A DNA stretch of 64,000 nucleotides. Origin: Sphaerochaeta halotolerans. Its GTDB lineage: Bacteria; Spirochaetota; Spirochaetia; Sphaerochaetales; Sphaerochaetaceae. This document shows, one piece after another, positions 18,687 to 27,548 of this stretch; position 1 is the stretch's first letter, and each line of letters begins with the position of its first letter. A program made the translations under genes and the position numbers. The notes below the pieces were generated by a model, which was not told the origin of the DNA, did no database searches, and was given only the letters and a program-made list of their open reading frames with translations. Where the stretch lies: contig NZ_QUWK01000001.1 of NCBI RefSeq assembly GCF_003429665.1, positions 62,001-126,000 of the forward strand, read 5' to 3'.

Positions 18687-19793
18687 ATGAAATTCGTCTG
18701 CAACAAAGATGACATCCTCAATGAGATACTATATTCAATGGATTTTACCAGTCAGAGAAACTCTCTTTCCATCACCAGCAACGTCTATCTGGAAACCTCT
18801 GGAGGAAGACTCATCATCAGGGCTACAGACCAGAAACTAGGATTCAGTACTGAAATTGCCGTTGAAACCTTGCAAGCAGGGAAAACCACTGTTTTCTGCG
18901 AAAAACTCCTAAATATTCTCAGAAGCCTTCCTGATACCAAAATAGATTTCTCATTGGAAGATGGAATGCTTACAATCAAACCTGAAGAACAAAACATTGA
19001 TTTCAAACTGAGAACCATTGGTGCTGATGAATTTCCATCCTTGGAAAATTCAGAATCATCTTCGTATTTTACGATTCCTCAAAAATCCTTTACCGATATG
19101 GCGAACCAGACCATGTTTGCCATCAGCGAGGATGAAACAAGATATTTTCTCTGTGGTCTGTACCTCGAAAGAAATGCAAGTGGCATGAATATGGTTGCCA
19201 CCGATGGAAGAAGACTTTCCATCGTGGAAAGAACCTTTGAAGAAGACCTTCCCATGTTTCCATCAATCATAATCCCACCGAAATTCTTTACTGAATTGAA
19301 AAAACTCTCGACTGATGAGGGAATGCTTGATCTCGCAATAACAGAAAACATCCTCTTTGCAAAAATTGGAAACAGAACTTTCTATACGACCCTGATCAAA
19401 GGGCAATATCCAAACTATCGCAGGGTTATTCCTGAAACACAAACCTATACATGTACGATGAGAATTCAGGATATGCTTGATGCTTTGAAGAGGGTTTCTC
19501 TCTTGGTTGAAAACAAGGCAAAACGGATTTTCCTCGATATCAGTGAATCTGGAGTGCTGCTTACCAGTGATGAAAGTGAAGTAGGAGAAGCAAAAGAGAT
19601 TATTGCATGTCAGTATGAAGGTCCTGATACCAAGGTTTCCTTGAACTACACATACTTGGTGAACCCACTGAAGGTTATGGAAGGGGAGTACTTTTCTATA
19701 AGCTTTACCGAGCCTACACGTGCTATGACAGTAAAACCTGATAGTAATAAGGATTACTTTCATATCATCATGCCAATGCAACCGAATGCCTGA
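18687..19793 (+). CDS. dnaN: DNA polymerase III beta clamp
   Basis: 368 residues, the normal size of the sliding clamp, with three repeated clamp domains and the typical MVATDGRRLS segment in the middle. The C-terminus IIMPMQ matches the conserved clamp end (usually VxMPMR/L). It tethers polymerase and repair proteins to DNA. AGGAG sits 8 nt before the ATG, right after the AT-rich end of oriC. Its stop overlaps the recF start by one base. Confidence 0.97.
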   Translation: MKFVCNKDDILNEILYSMDFTSQRNSLSITSNVYLETSGGRLIIRATDQKLGFSTEIAVETLQAGKTTVFCEKLLNILRSLPDTKIDFSLEDGMLTIKPEEQNIDFKLRTIGADEFPSLENSESSSYFTIPQKSFTDMANQTMFAISEDETRYFLCGLYLERNASGMNMVATDGRRLSIVERTFEEDLPMFPSIIIPPKFFTELKKLSTDEGMLDLAITENILFAKIGNRTFYTTLIKGQYPNYRRVIPETQTYTCTMRIQDMLDALKRVSLLVENKAKRIFLDISESGVLLTSDESEVGEAKEIIACQYEGPDTKVSLNYTYLVNPLKVMEGEYFSISFTEPTRAMTVKPDSNKDYFHIIMPMQPNA

Positions 19794-20884
19794 TGCGTTT
19801 TACCCAGCTTTGGACTAACCAATTCAGAAATCTGGTCAGTGAGAAAATACCTGTCGACAACCGGCAGGTATTCCTCATTGGACCCAATGGTCAGGGAAAA
19901 ACCAACTTACTCGAAGCTGTATATACGCTCTGTTATGGTTCTTCCTTCCGTACAAACCAACTGAAGGAACTTGCAACCGACAAGGAAAAAAACTTTAAAC
20001 TTGAAGGGGTGTATGTAACTGATGATGAGCAACAGCACACGCTTGTGCTCGAATACAAGGATGCAAAAAGAACGGTATTGCTTGATGGGAGGGAAATCAG
20101 GGACAGAAAGGAGTTAATCTACAACATTCCCTGTATCGTGTTCAGTCACGATGATATTTTTTTTATCAAGGGCGAACCTGAGCAGCGGCGAAGATTCTTT
20201 GACCAGATTATGAGCATGTACAACCCACTGTTTTTCGATGATATGCGTAGGTATCGTTCGGTCTTGAAGCAACGAAATATGGCAATTAAGGAACAACGTT
20301 TTGAACTGCTTCCTGTGTATGATATTCAGCTAGCCACCTATGGAATCGCAATCCAACAGGAAAGGACTCGAGCTGTTTTTGAATTTGACCAGATTTTTCC
20401 CGATATGTATCGCTCTGTTTCGCTTCAGGATATTGATGTGCATATTGAGTACCAACCATCCTGGAGTACGTGTGCAACCAAGGAGGAAGTTATTGCCTAC
20501 TTGGAACAAACAAGAAGCAGGGATATGAATCTGTTGACGACTACCAGTGGAATCCATCGTGATAGATTCCAGGTGATGAAAGGTACTCAAAATTTTTCCC
20601 AAACAGGATCTACTGGGCAATTACGGCTTGCTTCTCTCATTTTCCGTACAGCGCAAATGGCTTTTTACGAAAAAAAAACAGGACAAAAGCCATTAATACT
20701 TGTCGATGATGTTCTCCTTGAACTTGATCATACAAGGCGGGCACAATTTTTAAGATTAATGCAATCCTATAATCAAGCTTTCTTTACCTTTCTGCCTGAA
20801 GAACTCTATTTCTCCTCTCTGGCAGATGAGAACGCATTGGTGTATACTGTCGACCAGGGAAGATTTATCAGCAATGAAGGATAA
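19793..20884 (+). CDS. recF: DNA replication and repair protein RecF
   Basis: 363 residues of the SMC-like ATPase family. Walker A is GPNGQGKTNLLEA near residue 35, the signature region is STGQLRLASL and Walker B is LILVDDVLLELD. RecF directs RecOR to single-strand gaps. It is embedded in the dnaN-recF-dciA operon, overlapping dnaN by 1 nt and dciA by 11 nt, so translation of the three is probably coupled. Confidence 0.96.
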   Translation: MRFTQLWTNQFRNLVSEKIPVDNRQVFLIGPNGQGKTNLLEAVYTLCYGSSFRTNQLKELATDKEKNFKLEGVYVTDDEQQHTLVLEYKDAKRTVLLDGREIRDRKELIYNIPCIVFSHDDIFFIKGEPEQRRRFFDQIMSMYNPLFFDDMRRYRSVLKQRNMAIKEQRFELLPVYDIQLATYGIAIQQERTRAVFEFDQIFPDMYRSVSLQDIDVHIEYQPSWSTCATKEEVIAYLEQTRSRDMNLLTTTSGIHRDRFQVMKGTQNFSQTGSTGQLRLASLIFRTAQMAFYEKKTGQKPLILVDDVLLELDHTRRAQFLRLMQSYNQAFFTFLPEELYFSSLADENALVYTVDQGRFISNEG

Positions 20885-21194
20885 GAAAACGAGACTGTGC
20901 AAGGATGGAGAACCACTGGAAGCAAAAGCTGTGCTGGATTATGTCTTGCGCAGGCTTGATATCCGCCCGGATGATCCAAAAGCGGCAGTTGGATTTGAAT
21001 GGCAGAAGATTATCGGAAATCGTTTATATCCCCATGTGAAAATTGTGGAAATAAAGCACACAACCTTAGTTTTGAAAGCTGACCATCCTTCTTGGGCCCA
21101 GATTACCATGATGCAACAAAAAAGGATACTTTCTCTGCTTGCAAAGAAATATCCATCTCTTGGCATCAAGAGCATTCAGATGCTAAGCTCTTAG
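20874..21194 (+). CDS. dciA: DUF721 protein, probable DciA helicase-loading factor
   Basis: 106 residues. The DUF721 core is recognisable: VLRRLDIRPDD, then FEWQKIIGNRLYPHVKI and DHPSWAQITMMQQKRILSLL. DUF721 proteins have been identified as DciA, the replicative helicase operator in bacteria without DnaC or DnaI. The position directly after recF is typical. The ATG lies 11 nt inside recF without a strong ribosome site, suggesting coupling. No other helicase loader is present in the window. Confidence 0.85.
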   Translation: MKDKKTRLCKDGEPLEAKAVLDYVLRRLDIRPDDPKAAVGFEWQKIIGNRLYPHVKIVEIKHTTLVLKADHPSWAQITMMQQKRILSLLAKKYPSLGIKSIQMLSS

Positions 21195-21198
21195 TTAC

Positions 21199-21227
21199 TT
21201 GACGGAAATACAAGCAGTCTATATACT
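21199..21227 (+). promoter_or_regulatory. Promoter of rpmH-rnpA
   Basis: TTGACG (21199-21204), exactly 17 nt, TATACT (21222-21227). It begins right after the dciA stop and would give a leader of about 70 nt before rpmH. Confidence 0.85.
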
Positions 21228-21304
21228 GCACCACTCGGGGGAGTATCCTCTGAATTAAGTAGAAACTATCCGCGTAAAGCGATGTAAAAATTGGAGATTA
21301 TCTC

Positions 21305-21472
21305 ATGAGTTACAAAGGAAAAAGAACCTACCAGCCCAGTAGAGTGAAGAGAAACAGGAAGTTTGGTTTTAGGGCTCGTATGGCAACAAAGGGCGGTCGC
21401 CTGGTTTTGGCCCGCAGAAGAGCCAAAGGCAGACACAAACTGTCAGTATGTGATGAGAAGAAGCCTTTCTAA
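21305..21472 (+). CDS. rpmH: 50S ribosomal protein L34
   Basis: 55 residues, starting [18 protein letters not shown] and containing [12 protein letters not shown], the unmistakable L34 core. L34 is usually 44-50 residues; here the C-terminus is extended by [16 protein letters not shown] lies about 9 nt before the ATG. The last 20 nt overlap the start of rnpA in another frame, and that overlap encodes most of the extension. Confidence 0.97.
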   Translation: MSYKGKRTYQPSRVKRNRKFGFRARMATKGGRLVLARRRAKGRHKLSVCDEKKPF

Positions 21473-21803
21473 AAAAGAAATTGTAAAACGTAAACCGGAG
21501 ATTGATCGAATATTCAAGACTGGCAGGCATTTTCCCTGCCATGGATTGAAACTTATTGTAAGTCAGAACCAACTAGATGTTGATAGGATTGTGGTAATTC
21601 CGGTCCGTCATTACGGTAATGCTGTCCAAAGAAACAGGATCCGTAGACAAATCAAGGAAATTTGGCGTACAGAAAAACCCAGGATGATCCCCGGTTACGA
21701 TTTTGCATTTGTTGTCTATCCAGGAAAGGTTCATGATTATGCATTCCAGAAGGAACAAATACTCTCTCTCTGCGATAAGGCTGGGGTGTTTTACCAGTCT
21801 TAA
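21453..21803 (+). CDS. rnpA: Ribonuclease P protein component
   Basis: 116 residues. The RNA-binding signature [13 protein letters not shown] is in the middle, and the N-terminal [20 protein letters not shown] is typical. It assists the RNase P RNA in cutting tRNA precursors. I place the start at ATG 21453, giving the usual length; the frame is open farther back through rpmH. It begins 20 nt before the rpmH stop, so the two should be coupled. The usual yidD gene is absent between it and yidC. Confidence 0.93.
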   Translation: MRRSLSKKEIVKRKPEIDRIFKTGRHFPCHGLKLIVSQNQLDVDRIVVIPVRHYGNAVQRNRIRRQIKEIWRTEKPRMIPGYDFAFVVYPGKVHDYAFQKEQILSLCDKAGVFYQS

Positions 21804-21895
21804 AACGCTTTCATAACACTCCTCATTCTGTTGTTCTGTCCTATCTTTCCTGTGATTATTTTCTTCTCTAAACATCCCCCCTATCAGGAGCAGAT

Positions 21896-23719
21896 ATGGA
21901 CAAAAATACCATTCTAGCCATTGTTCTATCCGTATTGGTCATTACCCTAGGGATGACCATTCAAGCCACCTTCTTTGCGCCGCCTGTACCAGAAATGGTG
22001 CCTACCACTGAACGTGTTGAAACCTCAAGGACCACCACTGGTGATACCACCTATTTGGCACCAGCCCAATCGAGTCAAGTCTCAGCAAATATAGCGTGGG
22101 ACAGCAACCTACCAGGTTCACTGGTTGCAGTTGGCAATAAAGGCAACAGTACTCCATTCACGTTTGAAACAAACTATTTCTTGATTGAATTCAACCCCAA
22201 TGGTGCATCGATTGCCTCCTTCAAATTGAAAGACCACCTAGATAACGGAGAACCAGTCGAACTCTTGTTCAAGGATGCAACCTCCAATGATGCTTTCTTG
22301 CTATATGCAGGAAATGACAAGACCAATCCCATTGATGCAAACTTCCGCTATCAGATCATTGGAAACCAAGTGCAATTCACTCAGGAGTTTGCCCTCCTCG
22401 AGGAAGATGGAAAGACTCCTGGAGCACCATTTACCATAACCAAGACCTACACATTTGGTGAAGAGGATTACCTTTTTGAAATTGATGTAGAGACCAGAAA
22501 CAGCGAAAATAAAGCGATTCCACTCTCATTTGAGAATTTTGCATATACACTCGCTTTTGAGCCACAGATTGGACCTTCTTTCACTTCCCTTGATAACAAC
22601 TACAACTATCGTCGTTTTTACATCAAGGAAGATGGATCTTCCAAGAAGGATCAGGTCAAGTTGAGCAATGGTGCATACACAACAACCAAGCCACTCTCCT
22701 GGGTTGCTCTTGTTGGTAAGTATTTCTCCCTGATTGCAATTCCTGATGCTACCAATTACATGGTCAGCTTGAGTGAAGTTTCTGGCGAAGGCATTCCATT
22801 GCAGTCAAGCATCTACCTGAGCAGGCCAACCATCAAGAGTGCAGCCCAGACCGATACCTTCAGGTTCTATGCAGGTCCACAGCTCAAGAGAGATATGGTT
22901 ATCTACAACGATGCCTCCTTGAATAGCTTTGGTGTTTCCGGTTTGCAACTTGAAGCAGCACTGGACAGCAGTTCGTGGCTTGGATGGTTGGAGACAATCC
23001 TGAAGACCATCTTGAACCTGCTCTACAAGATAATCCCAAACTATGGTATCGGTATTATCATTCTGACCTTCCTTCTTAAGCTGGCACTGTACCCGATTAC
23101 CAAGAAAGGCATGGAATCTACTGCAAAGATGGCATCCCTCTCTCCAAAAATGCAGGAGATCAAGGAAAAGTACCCTGACAATCCAACCAAGCAGAACGAA
23201 GAGATGGCTGCCATGTACAAGAAAGAGAAGATCAACCCAATGGGTGGATGTCTTCCCATGTTGTTGCAGTTCCCCATCCTTATCGCCTTCTACGGATTGC
23301 TCAACAAGCACTTTGAGCTTCGTGGGGCGATGTTCATCCCGGGATGGATTCCCGACTTGAGCCGTCCTGATATGGTTGCCAGTTTACCGTTCAACCTGCC
23401 GTTCCTCGGCAATGAACTGCACTTGCTGCCTATTTTCTATACGGTAAGTATGATTTACTCAATGAAAATTACCCAGAACGCCTCAACTGCAGGTAGTCAG
23501 CAGGGCATGATGAAATTCATGACCTATGGAATGCCGTTGATGTTCTTCTTTGTGCTGTATAATGCACCTTCTGGTTTGATTCTCTACTGGTCAGTGATGA
23601 ATGCACTATCCATCGTCCAGCAGCTGTATACCAACAAGAAGAAGCAGCAAGAAGCAGCCGAAGAAGCGCAAAACAACGTGCCCCAATTCCCTAGGGCAAA
23701 GGGAAAGGGACATAAATAG
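21896..23719 (+). CDS. yidC: Membrane protein insertase YidC
   Basis: 607 residues. An N-terminal membrane segment (ILAIVLSVLVITLGMTI) is followed by a large periplasmic domain to about residue 365, then the five-segment Oxa1 core containing LKLALYPITKKGMES, PMGGCLPMLLQFPI and NAPSGLILYWSVMN. It inserts and folds inner-membrane proteins, as expected for a double-membraned bacterium. AGGAG lies before the ATG. It sits between rnpA and khpB in the classical origin-region order. Confidence 0.97.
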   Translation: MDKNTILAIVLSVLVITLGMTIQATFFAPPVPEMVPTTERVETSRTTTGDTTYLAPAQSSQVSANIAWDSNLPGSLVAVGNKGNSTPFTFETNYFLIEFNPNGASIASFKLKDHLDNGEPVELLFKDATSNDAFLLYAGNDKTNPIDANFRYQIIGNQVQFTQEFALLEEDGKTPGAPFTITKTYTFGEEDYLFEIDVETRNSENKAIPLSFENFAYTLAFEPQIGPSFTSLDNNYNYRRFYIKEDGSSKKDQVKLSNGAYTTTKPLSWVALVGKYFSLIAIPDATNYMVSLSEVSGEGIPLQSSIYLSRPTIKSAAQTDTFRFYAGPQLKRDMVIYNDASLNSFGVSGLQLEAALDSSSWLGWLETILKTILNLLYKIIPNYGIGIIILTFLLKLALYPITKKGMESTAKMASLSPKMQEIKEKYPDNPTKQNEEMAAMYKKEKINPMGGCLPMLLQFPILIAFYGLLNKHFELRGAMFIPGWIPDLSRPDMVASLPFNLPFLGNELHLLPIFYTVSMIYSMKITQNASTAGSQQGMMKFMTYGMPLMFFFVLYNAPSGLILYWSVMNALSIVQQLYTNKKKQQEAAEEAQNNVPQFPRAKGKGHK

Positions 23720-23760
23720 AAATTCAACTGCGGGGGAGCTTCCCCCGAACGGAGTAACAT

Positions 23761-24438
23761 ATGATGAAAGAATTCGAAGGACGTACTGAGCAGGAAGCTA
23801 TTGCAAAAGCAATTGAGGAACTGCATATTGAGCGTGAAGATTTCGATGTGGAAATCGTTGAACCGGTCAGGAAAGGACTGTTCAAGAAGAGTAATGTAAA
23901 GATCAGGATTCATTTTGACGATGGAAGCAATCTGGAACCGGATACATTTGAGGATGATGAAAGAGAACTGGAACAGCCTATCAACAGTGAACTTGAAGAT
24001 AAGTTGCTTGCATTTGTAGCCACTATTTTGGAAAAGATGGGCTATGAAGGCAGCGTATCCATCGGGTTTAGAAAGGAACGCAAGCTTGGACTGAATATTG
24101 AGAGTAACAACTCAAACATCATCATCGGGAGAAAAGGGAAGAATCTGGATGCCATTCAACTTATTGCCAATGTCTATGCTGGGCAGCTTGACCCTGACAT
24201 GAAGGTCATCGTCGATAGTGAGAACTATCGCATGCGGCATGAGGAGCAATTGATCAGAATGGCTTTCAAGACGGCTGAACAGGTGCGGAAGAGTGGTAGG
24301 AGCAAGTTGCTTGAACCGATGAATCCGTATGAGCGAAGGCTTGTCCATACTGCACTCAATGATTTTGGTGGTGTGGAAACCAAGAGTGAAGGAGACGGAC
24401 TGTATAAACAAATCCGAATCTCGAACGAGAGAAACTGA
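23761..24438 (+). CDS. khpB: RNA-binding protein KhpB (Jag)
   Basis: 225 residues with the three domains of Jag/KhpB. A Jag-N domain begins KEFEGRTEQEAI. A KH domain has IIIGRKGKNLDAIQ, where the usual GKHG-type loop reads RKGK. A C-terminal R3H domain has NPYERRLVHTALND. Relatives bind many RNAs and influence cell division and envelope growth. Two consecutive ATGs make the first residue uncertain by one codon. A strong terminator follows within 10 bp and ends the origin operon. Confidence 0.93.
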   Translation: MMKEFEGRTEQEAIAKAIEELHIEREDFDVEIVEPVRKGLFKKSNVKIRIHFDDGSNLEPDTFEDDERELEQPINSELEDKLLAFVATILEKMGYEGSVSIGFRKERKLGLNIESNNSNIIIGRKGKNLDAIQLIANVYAGQLDPDMKVIVDSENYRMRHEEQLIRMAFKTAEQVRKSGRSKLLEPMNPYERRLVHTALNDFGGVETKSEGDGLYKQIRISNERN

Positions 24439-24445
24439 TCCAACA

Positions 24446-24474
24446 GCGGGAGCCAATCACGGTTCCCGCTTTTT
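24446..24474 (+). terminator. Intrinsic terminator of the yidC-khpB transcript
   Basis: GCGGGAGCC (24446-24454) pairs over nine positions with GGTTCCCGC (24461-24469), followed by TTTTT. Confidence 0.92.
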
Positions 24475-24479
24475 AGTGC

Positions 24480-24508
24480 TTGACATATAAGTAGAACAGA
24501 AATACTAT
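24480..24508 (+). promoter_or_regulatory. Promoter of the riboswitch-nrdDG transcript
   Basis: TTGACA (24480-24485), 17-nt spacer, TACTAT (24503-24508). It starts six bases after the preceding terminator. Confidence 0.82.
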
Positions 24509-24514
24509 TGCTGG

Positions 24515-24742
24515 TGTGCCGTATGGCACAAAACACTATATCTTGTGTGTATAGGAAAAGGGAAGTTAGGTGTAGAAGCCTACGCGGTCCCGCCGCTGTG
24601 ATGGGGAGTTCCGGGCAAGGTCCACTGGAGAAATCTGGGAAGGAGCCTGGGATGAAGAACCTAAGCCAGAAGACCTTGCCTGTACAGACACGCCGTCACG
24701 GAGCATGACATAAGGCGTGTGCTTTAGAGCACCCTCTTTTTA
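24515..24742 (+). ncRNA. Cobalamin (B12) riboswitch before nrdD
   Basis: The conserved adenosylcobalamin aptamer elements occur in order: GGGAAGTTAGGTGTAGAAGCC near 24560, CGGTCCCGCCGCTGTGATG, GGGGAG, CCACTGG, GGGAAGG and the B12 box AAGCCAGAAGACCTTGCC ending at 24680 (one base from the usual AGCCAGGAGACC). The expression platform shows two competing hairpins. ACACGCC (24688-24694) can pair with GGCGTGT (24714-24720); alternatively GTGCT (24719-24723) pairs with AGCAC (24728-24732) and is followed by CTCTTTTT, a terminator. High B12 should therefore end transcription before nrdD. Confidence 0.9.
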
Positions 24743-24768
24743 CGTCTTGTCTCCGCCAGGAGGAAACC

Positions 24769-26844
24769 ATGCAACAGCAAGTGGTAAAACGAGACGGGCA
24801 GGTGGTTCTCTGCGAGGTTCAGAAAATCATCGATGCAATCGAAAAAGCAGCCAATGCTGCAGGACAAAATGTGGATGCCAAAAAGGTAGCCACCCTCGTT
24901 TTGTCCAAGGTCAAGGAGATGGAAAAGGTTGGGGTGGAACACATCCAGGACCTTGTTGAAGAAACCTTGATGGAACATGCCTATCAAGCAACGGCAAAAG
25001 CCTACATACTGTACCGTAAGGACAGGGAACGGGTGAGAGAGGGCAAAGCCTTGATCAAGGCAACCAATGATATGTTCAGTGCGTATCTTGATGATACAAC
25101 CTGGAGAGTCAAGGAGAATGCCAATACCCGTCGTTCGGTCAATGGTATGAACAACTACATCCGAGAACGATTTACCGAACAGTACTGGTTGCATGAAATC
25201 TATCCAGAGACAATTCGTGGTGCACACCAGAGGGGAGCTCTGCATCTGCATGACCTTGGCTTTTTTGGACCGTACTGTTGTGGGTGGGACCTTCGTCAAC
25301 TCCTTGCCTCAGGCTTTGGAGGTGTTGACGGGAAAGTTTCCAGTAACCCGGCAAAACATTTTCGGGCGCTCTTGGGACAGGTAGTAAATGCAACCTTCAC
25401 CTTTCAAGGTGAGTGTGCAGGAGCGCAGGCTTGGTCTTCCTTCGATACATATTGTGCTCCCTTCATTAGATATGATGGACTCACCTTTATGGAGGTAAAG
25501 CAAGCTATGCAGGAGTTCATTTTCAATCTCAATGTCCCTACCCGCGTAGGCTTTCAATGCCCCTTCTCCAATCTTACTTTTGATATAACCGTTCCCTCCA
25601 GTTTGCAGGATGTTCCGGTCATCCGGGGAGGGGTCGCACAGAAAGAGACCTATGGAGAATTCCAAAAAGAGATGGATCTGATCAACCTCGCCTTCTGTGA
25701 AGTGATGGAGGAAGGTGATGCCTCTGGCAGGGTCTTCACATTCCCAATCCCTACCTACAATGTGACCAAGCAATTTCCTTGGGAATCGAAGGTTGTGGAT
25801 TCCATCTTTGCGATGACAGCCAAATACGGGATTCCCTACTTCTCCAATTATGTGAACAGTGACCTCTCTCCTGAGGATGCACTTTCAATGTGTTGCCGAC
25901 TCAGACTCGATACCTCTGAGCTCAAGAAACGGGGAGGAGGGCTTTTTGGTTCCAATCCACTTACTGGCTCAATTGGTGTGGTGACACTGAATCTTCCCCG
26001 GCTTGCCTATGAGAGCCAAGATGAACAAGAATTCATCTCTGCACTCCATGGTCTTTCCAAGCTTGCAAAGGAGAGTCTTGAGATCAAGAGGAACGTTATC
26101 GAGAAACAAACGGAACGTGGGATGTATCCATTCAGTCAATGTTCGTTGGAAGCGGTAAAGCAACGTAATGGACGTTATTGGGCAAACCACTTCAGTACCA
26201 TCGGTATCGTGGGAATGGAAGAGGCATGTCTCAATCTATTCGGCAAGGAAGGATCCCTGACAACCGAGAAAGGGCAGTCCTTTGCCCTGCAGGTACTCAC
26301 TTCCTTGCGAGAGAGCATTCAAGGCTTTCAGGAGGAGACCGGAAACTTCTACAACCTTGAAGCGACTCCTGCCGAGGGAGCCAGTTATCGATTGGCTAAC
26401 CTCGATAAGAGAGCATTTGGCGATATCATCACCGCAGGCGAGAAGGTTGCATACTACACCAATTCCTCGCAGCTCCCAGTAGGATATACAGACGACCTCT
26501 ATGAGACGTTGGAGAAGCAGGACGCCCTGCAGTGCCAATACACAGGAGGAACGGTCCTGCACCTCTATCTTGCCCAGAGAATAGAGGACCCAAAGCTTGC
26601 CAAGCAGTTAGTGAGGAATGTATGTACCCGTTACAAACTTCCCTATGTCTCCCTTACCCCAACCTTTTCTACCTGCAAGAACCATGGATATCTTGATGGT
26701 GAGGTCGAATTCTGTCCCTACTGCGGGGAAAAGACCGAGGTATGGACCAGGGTGGTTGGGTATCTCAGGCCCAAGGAGGATTTCCATCCTGGAAAGCAAG
26801 AGGAGCATCGTCAGAGAAAGTCGTATACGGTAAAGGTGTCATGA
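24769..26844 (+). CDS. nrdD: Anaerobic (class III) ribonucleoside-triphosphate reductase
   Basis: 691 residues. An ATP-cone (VVKRDGQVVLCEVQKI) is followed by the ten-stranded barrel with GLFGSNPLTGSIGVVTLN. The C-terminus has a zinc site (TCKNHGYL, CPYCGE) and the glycyl-radical motif RVVGYLRP. It makes deoxynucleotides under anaerobic conditions after activation by NrdG. AGGAGG lies 5 nt before the ATG. It is downstream of a cobalamin riboswitch although class III enzymes do not use B12, which suggests a B12-dependent class II enzyme elsewhere in the genome. Confidence 0.95.
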   Translation: MQQQVVKRDGQVVLCEVQKIIDAIEKAANAAGQNVDAKKVATLVLSKVKEMEKVGVEHIQDLVEETLMEHAYQATAKAYILYRKDRERVREGKALIKATNDMFSAYLDDTTWRVKENANTRRSVNGMNNYIRERFTEQYWLHEIYPETIRGAHQRGALHLHDLGFFGPYCCGWDLRQLLASGFGGVDGKVSSNPAKHFRALLGQVVNATFTFQGECAGAQAWSSFDTYCAPFIRYDGLTFMEVKQAMQEFIFNLNVPTRVGFQCPFSNLTFDITVPSSLQDVPVIRGGVAQKETYGEFQKEMDLINLAFCEVMEEGDASGRVFTFPIPTYNVTKQFPWESKVVDSIFAMTAKYGIPYFSNYVNSDLSPEDALSMCCRLRLDTSELKKRGGGLFGSNPLTGSIGVVTLNLPRLAYESQDEQEFISALHGLSKLAKESLEIKRNVIEKQTERGMYPFSQCSLEAVKQRNGRYWANHFSTIGIVGMEEACLNLFGKEGSLTTEKGQSFALQVLTSLRESIQGFQEETGNFYNLEATPAEGASYRLANLDKRAFGDIITAGEKVAYYTNSSQLPVGYTDDLYETLEKQDALQCQYTGGTVLHLYLAQRIEDPKLAKQLVRNVCTRYKLPYVSLTPTFSTCKNHGYLDGEVEFCPYCGEKTEVWTRVVGYLRPKEDFHPGKQEEHRQRKSYTVKVS

Positions 26845-27548
26845 TTGTCAGTGGTGTTGAAGGCTCTTCATTCCTGGACTATCCAGGGATGTTGAGCTGT
26901 GTTCTCTTTACCCAAGGATGTAACTATGACTGCTTTTATTGTCATAACCGTTCCTTGATTGCTCATCAGAATGGGAGTATTGGCTATCAAGAGATAGAAA
27001 GTTTCTTGAAGAAACGGGTTGGTTTTCTACAAGCAGTTGTCATCAGTGGTGGTGAGCCTACCTTGCATGGTGAGCTCGCCCAATACTTTCTCTTGGCAAA
27101 AGACCTGGGGTTTTTTACCAAGCTGGATACCAATGGGAGTCGGCCTAAAGTGCTTTTGGAATTGTTGGAAGCAGGACTGCTCGACTACGTTGCGCTGGAT
27201 GTGAAAGCGCCATGGGCAAGGTATCGGGAAATTGCAGGAAAAGGGGCCGACCCAAAAAATGTACAACGCTGTGTGTCTTTGCTTCAGGAGTATCAAGGGA
27301 CGCATCCTGCCTTTCGATGGGAGGTAAGAACCACTTTGGCTCCAACCTTGGGGGAAGCTGATTTGTTTGAGATTGCTACCATGCTGCCTGAAGTAAACCG
27401 TTGGGTACTTACCTTCTATCGTACACCGAAGGATTACAGGCAGAAGGATGAAGAGAGGATCAACCTACCCGCTCTTGGTGAGCGGGAGGTTGTTGGCTTG
27501 CAAGAGAGATTGCTCCTCTTGCAGCCGAATCTCAAGCGAGTGAGATAA
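26841..27548 (+). CDS. nrdG: Anaerobic ribonucleotide reductase activating protein (radical SAM)
   Basis: 235 residues. The radical-SAM cluster motif is CNYDCFYC (CxxxCxxC) near residue 27, followed by [13 protein letters not shown], which binds S-adenosylmethionine. It generates the glycyl radical on NrdD. The ATG at 26841 overlaps the nrdD stop (ATGA), so the two are coupled. Its 3' end overlaps convergent metK by 17 bp. Longer than the short E. coli NrdG, it belongs to the longer NrdG2-type activases. Confidence 0.93.
   Translation: MIVSGVEGSSFLDYPGMLSCVLFTQGCNYDCFYCHNRSLIAHQNGSIGYQEIESFLKKRVGFLQAVVISGGEPTLHGELAQYFLLAKDLGFFTKLDTNGSRPKVLLELLEAGLLDYVALDVKAPWARYREIAGKGADPKNVQRCVSLLQEYQGTHPAFRWEVRTTLAPTLGEADLFEIATMLPEVNRWVLTFYRTPKDYRQKDEERINLPALGEREVVGLQERLLLLQPNLKRVR

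Noticed and set aside
21804-21895. A yidD gene between rnpA and yidC
   Set aside because: The gap is only 92 bp and has no open frame with the YidD cysteine pattern.
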